Below, one piece after another: positions 1-5,609 of a stretch of DNA of 6,566 bases. This DNA is from Pseudomonadota bacterium (GTDB lineage: Bacteria; Myxococcota; Myxococcia; Myxococcales; Vulgatibacteraceae), in the NCBI GenBank assembly GCA_023436385.1, contig JAEZJH010000006.1, forward strand, positions 1 to 6,566. Reading direction: 5' to 3'. Made by a program: the position numbers and the translations under genes. Within the stretch, counting starts at the first letter, position 1; each line of letters opens with the position of its first letter. Below the pieces are notes generated by a model. It was not told the origin of the DNA. It saw only the letters and a list, made by a program, of their open reading frames with translations, and made no database searches.

Positions 1-110
1 TCCCTGCCGAGGACTGGGAGTACTGGAAGTTCGACGGCGAGTTCTGGATCGACGAGATCGGCTACTACCAGTTCACCCTCAAGTCCGGCTGCCAGGCGAA
101 GGCCGAGTAG
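1..110 (+). CDS. C-terminal end of an unidentified protein, possibly a glt-cluster member
   Basis: The reading frame enters from the left edge (first full codon at position 3) and stops at TAG 108-110, giving the last 35 residues of a protein. The segment is unusually aromatic: three Trp, three Tyr and three Phe within about 20 residues, with a core reading WKFDGEFWIDEIGYYQF, a single Cys near the end and a short charged tail. Codon choice matches the downstream genes, so it looks like a genuine native gene end. It runs in the same direction as gltD, 100 bases upstream. The family cannot be named from this fragment. Given the neighbours, another envelope protein of the same machinery, such as a GltC-type TPR protein, is a reasonable guess but only an inference. 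Confidence 0.75.
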   Translation, partial: PAEDWEYWKFDGEFWIDEIGYYQFTLKSGCQAKAE

Positions 111-155
111 GCGGCGGCGGCCGACACGGGACAGGGATTGCAGGGCCCCGAGTTG

Positions 156-189
156 GGCTCCGGGAGCGCGAAGGCGCTCCCGGGGAGCC
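156..189 (+). other. Strong GC hairpin upstream of gltD
   Basis: The left arm GGCTCCGGGAGCGC (156-169) pairs with 174-189 around a GAAG tetraloop (170-173). The inner 10 base pairs are perfect, and four more outer pairs form after a two-base bulge on the 3' side. No T-run follows, so a classical intrinsic terminator is not supported. The hairpin ends 9 bases before the GGAGGAG ribosome binding site of gltD (199-205), so it would lie in the gltD leader if transcription enters from upstream. It could stabilise or process the mRNA, or modulate translation. The rest of gap 111-210 shows no convincing promoter. Confidence 0.55.
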
Positions 190-210
190 GACAGGGCCGG
201 AGGAGCTTAG

Positions 211-3200
211 ATGAAGTCGTTCGTGCGCATCCTCGCCGCCGCCGCGGTCCTCGCCCTCGCGGGCGGTGCCGCCGCCGCCGGTGCGCCCGCCCCCAAGGCG
301 GGAAAGCCGGAGGCGAAGAAGGCCGGGGACACCAAGGGCCAGGCGGCCAAGCAGAACGAGGCCGCCCGACAGGGGCCGGCGTCGTTCGCCGGCCAGACGG
401 TCGATCTCGACGAGAACCTGCGGACCGCCGACGCGGACCGCAAGCGGGACGAGGCGATCGAGCAGCTCAAGAACATCATCAAGAACCCGGCCGTCGTCGG
501 CCCGCAGAAGGCCGAGCTGCTGTTCCAGCTCGCCGAGCTCTGGATCGAGAAGTCGAAGTACATCTACTTCGGCGAGATGGCCACGTACGACCAGAAGTAC
601 CGGACGTACAGCGAGTGCGTGAACGAGAAGGGCCTCGAGAGCTGCGGCACCGAGCCAAAGATCGAGAACCGCCAGTCCGAGATCTACCGGGACGAGGCCC
701 TCCGGCTCTACGACCAGATCCTCAAGGACTACCCGACCTACGAGCGTAAGGACGAGGTCCTCTTCGCCCTCGCGACCAATCTCTACGAGAAGGGCCGCAA
801 GGAGGAGTCGATCGCCCGTCATCGGGACCTGGTCACCCAGTACCCGAACTCGAAGTTCGTCGGCGACTCCTACGTCGCGATGGGCGAGCACTTCTTCGCC
901 GCCAACGACCTCTCCCGCGCGCGGCAGGCGTACGAGAAGGCGCTCGAGTCGTCCAAGGACGAGCCCCGCGTCTACAACTTCGCGCTCTACAAGGTCGCCT
1001 GGTGTGACTACAACGGCGGCGACTACGAGGCCGCCCTCCAGCGCTTCAAGGAGGTCGTCGATCGCTCCGAAGCCTCGAAGGTGAAGCGCGAGGTCGCCCT
1101 CAAGGGCGAGGCGCTGCAGGACATGGCCCTCACCTTCGAGAAGCTCGGGATGATCGAGGAGGCCAACAACTACTACAAGACCAAGGCCTCCAAGAACGAG
1201 GCGCGCCGCCTCTTCGGCCGCCTGGCGAACCGCTACTTCGACGGCGGCGGCTTCGATCCCGCGATCAAGAGCTTCCGGCTGCTGATCGCCGAGGAGCCGA
1301 ACGATCCGAAGTGCCCCGAGTTCCAGTCGAACATCGTCCGCGCCTACGAGGGTCTGCGCGAGCGCGACAAGGTGCTCGACGAGATGAAGGTCCTGGTCCG
1401 CACCTACAAGCCGGGCTCCGGCTGGGCCACGGCCAACGCCTCCAACAAGGCCGCCCTCGCCGCCGCGTACGAGCTGACCGAAGGCGCGATGCGGGAGCTG
1501 GTGACCGACTACCACCAGGAGGCGCAGAAGACGAAGGCGGTGAGGACGTACCGGCTCGCCGCGAACATCTACAAGGAGTACCTCGACTCCTTCTCCGACT
1601 CCGACTTCGCCTACAACCTCCGCTACTACTACGCCGACATCCTCTGGGCGCTGCAGCGGTACGAGGAGGCCGCCGAGCAGTACGAGCTGACCTACGTCAA
1701 GGATCCGAACGGCTCGTACTCGAAGGCCGCCGCCCTCAACACCATGCTCTGCTACCAGAAGCTCATCGCCATCGAGAAGGGCGAGGAGGACGTGGTCCAG
1801 CTGCGCGACGATCAGAAGATCGACGAGAAGCAGCAGAAGGGTGACGTCAAGAAGTCGAAGCGGATCCAGACCTCCAAGATCAACAAGGACACGATCGAGG
1901 AGGAGATCCCGAAGTTCGAGAAGAAGATGATCGAGGCCTGTGACCGGTACGCGGTGATCGCGGCCCAGGACAAGCGCCTCGAGGCCGACGAGATCAACGT
2001 CCGCTACAGCGCGGCCTTCATCTACTACGACCGCAAGCACTTCACCGAGGCGGCCCGGCGGTTCGGCGAGATCATCCTCAAGTGGCCGACCGACGCGCAG
2101 GCCCGGAAGGCCGCCGACCTCTCCCTCAACATCCTCGAGACCCGGGAAGAGTGGTTCGAGCTGGCCCGGCTCTCCCGCGCCTTCTACGACAACAAGAAGT
2201 TGGCGAAGCCCGGCGATCCCTGGACGGCCGACCTCGCCAAGATCATGGAAGGCGCCCAGTACAAGTACATCGACATCGTCGTCTACCACGGCGAGAAGGA
2301 CGGCCAGAAAGCCGCCACGATGTTCCGGGACTTCGTGAAGGAGTTCCCGAAGTCGGTCTACGCCGACCAGGCCCTCGTCTACACGATGGTGATCTACAAC
2401 GAGGCCAAGAAGCTCGACGAGGCGATCCTCATCGGCGAGCAGATCATGCGGGAGTACCCGGACTCCAAGCACCGGCTCCGCACCCTGTTCGACCTGGGCC
2501 TCTTCTACCAGGGCACCTCGGACTTCGAGAAGGCGGCGGCCAGCTTCGAGAAGTACGTGGTCGAGTGGGAGCAGCAGGAGGGCATCCGGGCTCCCGACGC
2601 GGATCCGAAGGCCAAGAAGGTGGCCAAGGTCTCGCTCAAGTCGGCCTCCGAGGTGGTTCGCGCCAAGCCCGCGGACGCCCTCAAGGCCTCCGACGCGCTC
2701 TACAACGCCGCCCTCTGGAACGAGGGCCTCGGCCGGTTCGACAAGGCGATCGGCCTCTACAACGAGTACATCTCCAAGTACCGCACGGTGAAGGACGCCG
2801 TCCCGGCGGCCACCCTGGCCTTCAACATCGCCCTCATCCACGAGAAGCAGAAGGAATGGAGCCGGGCGATCGGCCAGTACGACCACTACCTCAAGGAGTA
2901 CGAGGGGAGCGTCAAGCCGGGGCAGTTCTTCTACGCCCGCTACAAGAAGGCGATGGCGCAGCGCGAGCTCAAGCAGATCGACGAGATGAACAAGACGCTC
3001 GATCTCGTGGTGGCCGACTTCAAGCGGGTCTCCGAGGAGGAGCGCAAGAGCTTCACCGTCCTCGACGCCTACGCTCACAGCCACTTCCTGCTGCTCGAGA
3101 AGAAGTGGAAGGCCTACCAGGCGGTGCGTCTCGACAAGGTGAGCACGCTGGCGAAGAGCCTGAAGGAGAAGCTGGCCCTCACCCAGCCGCTCATCGACAA

Positions 3201-3720
3201 CTACACCGAGGTCCTGCAGATCGGCTCCGGCGACTGGGGTATCGCCGCCCTGACCCGGATCGGCATGATCAACCAGGACTTCGCCCGGAACTTCGTGGAG
3301 TCGCCGGCCCCGCCGGGCCTCGACTTCGAGCAGCTCGAGATGTACCGCTCCGAGCTCGAGAACCGCGCGTTCCCGCTCGAGGAGAAGGCGATCGAGGCCT
3401 ACGAGACCGCCCTCGCCAAGTCGTACGAGCTGAACATCTATAACGAGTTCACCCTCGCGGCCCAGGATGCCCTCAACCGGTTCAAGCCGGGTGAGTACGG
3501 CGAGATCCGCCCGGTTCACTTCACCGGTTCGGAGTTCTTCTCCCGGGCGGAGGCGGTCACCGCCGTCGCCGGTGCTCCGGAGGCGGCCCAGCCGCAGGCC
3601 GGCGTCGCGCCGGCGGCGGAGGGGCAGCCCGCTCCGGAGGAGGCCGCGGCCGAGGTGGGGGAGGAGGCCCCGAAGAAGGGCGTCCTCATCATGAACAAGT
3701 CGGCGGAGAAGCAGGAGTAA
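211..3720 (+). CDS. gltD: GltD/AgmU-like periplasmic TPR protein of the gliding-motility envelope complex
   Basis: This 1169-residue protein begins with a Sec signal peptide: Lys2 and Arg6, a hydrophobic run at about 7-19, and an Ala-rich cleavage region near 20-25. A Pro/Ala/Lys linker follows (about 25-60). The rest is mostly helical TPR-type repeats, from about 100 to 515 and from 594 to 935, with typical helix pairs such as 181-214, 215-250, 254-288, 594-628, 827-860. A highly charged Lys/Glu-rich stretch (about 521-575) splits the two arrays. The conserved-looking helix at 1043-1080 (MYRSELENRAFPLEEKAIEA and on) resembles C-terminal regions of other large myxobacterial TPR proteins. The end (about 1115-1169) is an Ala/Pro/Glu low-complexity tail. 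The ATG at 211 has GGAGGAG five bases upstream and gives an intact signal peptide. In M. xanthus GltD (AgmU) is a periplasmic scaffold of the Glt complex. The TPR architecture alone is not diagnostic; the following gltE-gltF-gltG order makes the call. A generic secreted TPR protein is the alternative. Confidence 0.82.
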   Translation: MKSFVRILAAAAVLALAGGAAAAGAPAPKAGKPEAKKAGDTKGQAAKQNEAARQGPASFAGQTVDLDENLRTADADRKRDEAIEQLKNIIKNPAVVGPQKAELLFQLAELWIEKSKYIYFGEMATYDQKYRTYSECVNEKGLESCGTEPKIENRQSEIYRDEALRLYDQILKDYPTYERKDEVLFALATNLYEKGRKEESIARHRDLVTQYPNSKFVGDSYVAMGEHFFAANDLSRARQAYEKALESSKDEPRVYNFALYKVAWCDYNGGDYEAALQRFKEVVDRSEASKVKREVALKGEALQDMALTFEKLGMIEEANNYYKTKASKNEARRLFGRLANRYFDGGGFDPAIKSFRLLIAEEPNDPKCPEFQSNIVRAYEGLRERDKVLDEMKVLVRTYKPGSGWATANASNKAALAAAYELTEGAMRELVTDYHQEAQKTKAVRTYRLAANIYKEYLDSFSDSDFAYNLRYYYADILWALQRYEEAAEQYELTYVKDPNGSYSKAAALNTMLCYQKLIAIEKGEEDVVQLRDDQKIDEKQQKGDVKKSKRIQTSKINKDTIEEEIPKFEKKMIEACDRYAVIAAQDKRLEADEINVRYSAAFIYYDRKHFTEAARRFGEIILKWPTDAQARKAADLSLNILETREEWFELARLSRAFYDNKKLAKPGDPWTADLAKIMEGAQYKYIDIVVYHGEKDGQKAATMFRDFVKEFPKSVYADQALVYTMVIYNEAKKLDEAILIGEQIMREYPDSKHRLRTLFDLGLFYQGTSDFEKAAASFEKYVVEWEQQEGIRAPDADPKAKKVAKVSLKSASEVVRAKPADALKASDALYNAALWNEGLGRFDKAIGLYNEYISKYRTVKDAVPAATLAFNIALIHEKQKEWSRAIGQYDHYLKEYEGSVKPGQFFYARYKKAMAQRELKQIDEMNKTLDLVVADFKRVSEEERKSFTVLDAYAHSHFLLLEKKWKAYQAVRLDKVSTLAKSLKEKLALTQPLIDNYTEVLQIGSGDWGIAALTRIGMINQDFARNFVESPAPPGLDFEQLEMYRSELENRAFPLEEKAIEAYETALAKSYELNIYNEFTLAAQDALNRFKPGEYGEIRPVHFTGSEFFSRAEAVTAVAGAPEAAQPQAGVAPAAEGQPAPEEAAAEVGEEAPKKGVLIMNKSAEKQE

Positions 3721-3727
3721 TCGACCC

Positions 3728-5011
3728 ATGCGCATCGCGAATGTTCTTGCTCTCGCCGCCCTGGTCGCCGTCCTCGGCGCTTGCGCCGGGGCCCCGCCGC
3801 CGCCGAAGGTGGAGGTGGTGCAGGTCCGCGAGGAGACCGCCGAAGAGCTGTTCGGGAAGGGCCTGAAGGCCCTCGAGGCGAAGGATTACGCCGCGGCGAA
3901 GGACTCGCTGACCAAGGCGGTGGCCAAGGATCCGAAGCTGGCCGACGCCCACTTCGATCTCGGCATCATCGGCGAGGTCGAGGGCAACCTCGAGGCGGCC
4001 CAGGTCGCCTACGAGGGGGCCCTGTCCGCGGACCCGAAGCACCGGGGCGCGATCCTCAACCTGGGGCGCATCTACCGGCTCCGGGGCGAACTCGACAAGG
4101 CCGCCAACCTGTACGTCGGCGCGCTGCAGGAGAACGAGTTCGACGTCGACTACAACAACAACCTGGCGGTCATCTACCGGCTGCAGAAGAAGTACGAGCC
4201 GGCGGTCGCGGCCCTCCGGAAGCTGCTCTCCCGGACGCCGAAGAACCCCGAGGCCTACAAGAACCTGGGGGTCATCTACCTCGACCAGGGCAACCTGCGG
4301 CTCGCCGAGTTCGTGCTCGCCGAGGCGAAGAAGCTCGATGACCAGGACGCCGGCGTCTACAACAACCTCGGCATCATCTACATGAAGAACGACGACCGGC
4401 GGGCCGCCCTGGGCGCCTTCCGCAAGGCCGTCGACCTCGACCCGGCCTGCTACGCCTGCAACATGAACGTGGGCGCCGTGGCCCTCAGCTTCCGCGACTA
4501 CACTGCCGCGGCGGCCTCGTTCGGAAAGGCGACGGAGCTCGAGCCGAACAACTTCGAGGGCCACCTGAACCGCGGGTTCGCCCTGATGGGCGCCAAGAAG
4601 AAGCAGGACGCCCAGGCGGCGTTCGAGAAGGTGCTGCAGCTCCGCCCGGGCCACGGCGAGGCGCTGTTCAACCTCGCCGAGCTCCACTACGGTGATCCGA
4701 AGGGCCTGGAGAAGGCCAAGGAGCTGTTCACGCAGTACCTGACGCTGGGCGCCGAGGCGACCCGCCGCCAGGCCGCCGAACAGCGCCTGACGCTGATCGA
4801 GATGAAGCTGAAGAACCCGCCGGCCCCGCCCGTCGAGGAGAAGCCCAAGGAGACCCCGACCGAGGCGAAGGATGTCGGGGACATGGGCTTCATCGAGCAG
4901 GCCGTGGGCGACGCCGCCGAGGAGGGCGAGGTCGTTCCCGCCGAAGGCGAGGCGGCTCCGGCCGAGGGCGCGGAGGCGGCTCCCGCCCCCGAGGCGCCGG
5001 CGGCGGAGTAG
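3728..5011 (+). CDS. gltE: GltE-like outer-membrane TPR lipoprotein
   Basis: This 427-residue protein has a lipoprotein signal peptide with lipobox LGAC at 16-19, so Cys19 would be lipidated. Ala at +2 and no Asp argue for sorting to the outer membrane. After a Pro-rich spacer (22-27), about nine tandem 34-residue TPRs run from 37 to about 340, with canonical positions such as NLGRIYRLRG (111-120), NNLAVIYRLQ (144-153), NLGVIYLDQG (179-188) and NNLGIIYMKN (212-221). A Cys-Tyr-Ala-Cys pair lies at 241-244. The C-terminus (about 364-427) is Pro/Glu/Ala low complexity. The gene starts 7 bases after the gltD stop; its ribosome binding site CAGGAG (3712-3717) sits in the gltD 3' end, so the two are almost surely co-transcribed. 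In M. xanthus GltE is a TPR lipoprotein of the Glt complex. Many bacteria have TPR lipoproteins, so context carries the specific name. Confidence 0.83.
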   Translation: MRIANVLALAALVAVLGACAGAPPPPKVEVVQVREETAEELFGKGLKALEAKDYAAAKDSLTKAVAKDPKLADAHFDLGIIGEVEGNLEAAQVAYEGALSADPKHRGAILNLGRIYRLRGELDKAANLYVGALQENEFDVDYNNNLAVIYRLQKKYEPAVAALRKLLSRTPKNPEAYKNLGVIYLDQGNLRLAEFVLAEAKKLDDQDAGVYNNLGIIYMKNDDRRAALGAFRKAVDLDPACYACNMNVGAVALSFRDYTAAAASFGKATELEPNNFEGHLNRGFALMGAKKKQDAQAAFEKVLQLRPGHGEALFNLAELHYGDPKGLEKAKELFTQYLTLGAEATRRQAAEQRLTLIEMKLKNPPAPPVEEKPKETPTEAKDVGDMGFIEQAVGDAAEEGEVVPAEGEAAPAEGAEAAPAPEAPAAE

Positions 5012-5033
5012 GGTCCAGCAGGGAACAGTGGAG

Positions 5034-5061
5034 AACCCCCGGACAGAAATGTCCGGGGGTT
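5034..5061 (+). terminator. Perfect 11-bp hairpin after gltE, terminator-like but lacking a T-run
   Basis: AACCCCCGGAC (5034-5044) pairs perfectly with GTCCGGGGGTT (5051-5061) around the loop AGAAAT. It lies 22 bases after the gltE stop, where a terminator or mRNA 3'-end stabiliser would be expected. The following bases are GGCAGAGCTAGG rather than T-rich, so efficient intrinsic termination is doubtful. The A-A/T-T outer pairs would make it weakly symmetric on the minus strand as well. Partial termination, RNA processing or 3'-end protection of the gltDE message are all possible. Confidence 0.45.
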
Positions 5062-5088
5062 GGCAGAGCTAGGGTGGACGGGTAAACT
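5060..5088 (+). promoter_or_regulatory. Candidate sigma70-type promoter for gltF-gltG
   Basis: TTGGCA (5060-5065, five of six matches to TTGACA) is followed by exactly 17 bases and TAAACT (5083-5088, four of six matches to TATAAT). Such a well-spaced pair stands out in this GC-rich background. The -35 box overlaps the last two bases of the preceding hairpin. Transcription from about 5095 would give a leader of roughly 135 bases before gltF. This is a pattern match only; chance occurrence is possible. Confidence 0.4.
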
Positions 5089-5108
5089 GCCCGCCTCTCG
5101 CACCCGCG

Positions 5109-5129
5109 CCCCGGTCGTTCGAGCCGGGG
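5109..5129 (+). other. Small GC hairpin in the gltF leader
   Basis: CCCCGG (5109-5114) can pair with CCGGGG (5124-5129) around a nine-base loop, with one possible inner T-G pair. Short all-GC pairings arise easily by chance at this base composition, so this is weak on its own and matters only as part of the run of hairpins in gap 5012-5231. Confidence 0.25.
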
Positions 5130-5148
5130 GTCCCGGGGGACGGCGGAA

Positions 5149-5175
5149 CCTACGGCACGGAGACGTTGTCGTAGG
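5149..5175 (+). other. Nine-pair hairpin in the gltF leader
   Basis: CCTACGGCA (5149-5157) pairs with TGTCGTAGG (5167-5175): six Watson-Crick pairs, one G-T, then two more Watson-Crick pairs, around a nine-base loop (5158-5166). It includes A-T pairs, so it is less trivially explained by GC richness than its neighbours. It lies 56 bases before the gltF start. An untranslated leader structure or an operator-like inverted repeat are both conceivable; no known riboswitch was recognised. Confidence 0.4.
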
Positions 5176-5190
5176 ATGGCGGAACCAGCA

Positions 5191-5205
5191 CCGGCCCGGG
5201 GCCGG
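5191..5205 (+). other. Compact GC hairpin just upstream of the gltF ribosome binding site
   Basis: CCGGCC (5191-5196) pairs with GGCCGG (5200-5205) around a three-base loop. It is followed by a short direct repeat, GGACCAGGACCAGG (5205-5218), and then the GGAGG ribosome binding site (5221-5225). It is short and GC-only, so it may be incidental. Confidence 0.25.
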
Positions 5206-5231
5206 GACCAGGACCAGGTTGGAGGACGAAG

Positions 5232-5504
5232 ATGAACCGGTACGTGGCTGCCCTCCTGATCGCCGGGGCGATCGTGGGAACGAGCGGCGTGGCCTCCGCG
5301 GCGGACAGGGTCATCCAGGAGGAGGACCGCGTCGTCTACAAGAAGAAGACGGTGGTCGACTTCGGCGACGTGACCGTTGAGGGCGAGCTGACCAAGCCCG
5401 ATGGTCAGTACGTCCTGAACCGCAAGCGCACCAAGTTCTCGTCGCTTATCCGGATGCGGGACAACTTCCTGCCCGAGCTGCAGAAGAGCGTCGACAACCT
5501 CTAG
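5232..5504 (+). CDS. gltF: GltF-like small periplasmic gliding-motility protein
   Basis: This 90-residue protein starts at ATG 5232, with GGAGG six bases upstream. Residues 1-23 form a clear Sec signal peptide: Asn2-Arg3, a hydrophobic run at about 5-20, and Ala-Ser-Ala before Ala24. The mature part is only about 67 residues and rich in charge. Its core is VVDFGDVTVEGELTKPDGQY (41-60), followed by the basic stretch NRKRTKF (63-69) and a C-terminal helix-like PELQKSVDNL. No transmembrane segment, lipobox or Cys is present. In M. xanthus GltF is a short periplasmic protein encoded between the TPR lipoprotein GltE and the inner-membrane protein GltG, exactly the position and size seen here. The molecular role of GltF is poorly defined; it is assumed to join the periplasmic part of the complex. 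The call is by position, size and the remembered look of the core motif. Confidence 0.78.
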   Translation: MNRYVAALLIAGAIVGTSGVASAADRVIQEEDRVVYKKKTVVDFGDVTVEGELTKPDGQYVLNRKRTKFSSLIRMRDNFLPELQKSVDNL

Positions 5505-5524
5505 TCAGCCCAGAAGACTTCGGC

Positions 5525-5542
5525 GCCTTCCCTCGGGGAGGC
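5525..5542 (+). other. Hairpin shortly after gltF
   Basis: GCCTTCC (5525-5531) pairs with GGGAGGC (5536-5542) over seven pairs including one T-G, around the four-base loop CTCG. It begins 20 bases after the gltF stop. No T-run follows, so it is more likely an intercistronic RNA structure than a terminator. Confidence 0.35.
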
Positions 5543-5562
5543 CGGGTGAAAATGAGTCCTCC

Positions 5563-5576
5563 CTCCGTGCGCGGAG
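5563..5576 (+). other. Small hairpin upstream of gltG
   Basis: CTCCG (5563-5567) pairs perfectly with CGGAG (5572-5576) around a TGCG loop, 18 bases before the AAGGAG ribosome binding site of gltG. It is short, so confidence is low. Together with 5525-5542 it makes up the visible structure of gap 5505-5609. Confidence 0.25.
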
Positions 5577-5609
5577 CGGCAGGACTGCAGGCAGAAGGAG
5601 AAGCGTCCC

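Noticed and set aside
79..3735. Very long minus-strand open frame opposite gltD (1218 codons)
   Set aside because: The translation is Leu/Val/Arg/Gly/Glu-rich without domain structure. It arises because GAG, CTC, GAC and AAG codons on the plus strand leave few stops on the opposite strand. The plus-strand protein has a signal peptide, TPR periodicity and a good ribosome binding site.
3689..4687. Minus-strand open frame opposite gltE
   Set aside because: Same codon-bias shadow effect; the plus-strand frame shows a lipobox and regular TPRs.
5109..5151. tRNA-like GTTCGAGCC string
   Set aside because: It resembles a T-loop, but the five-pair T-stem does not form and no acceptor, D or anticodon arms can be built around it.
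5012..5231. Known riboswitch in the gltF leader
   Set aside because: None of the familiar conserved riboswitch cores was recognised; only simple hairpins are visible.
5060..5380. Possible plus-strand gene in the gltE-gltF gap running into gltF
   Set aside because: It needs a TTG start overlapping a hairpin, is Arg/Gly-rich without pattern, and overlaps the clear signal peptide of gltF in another frame.
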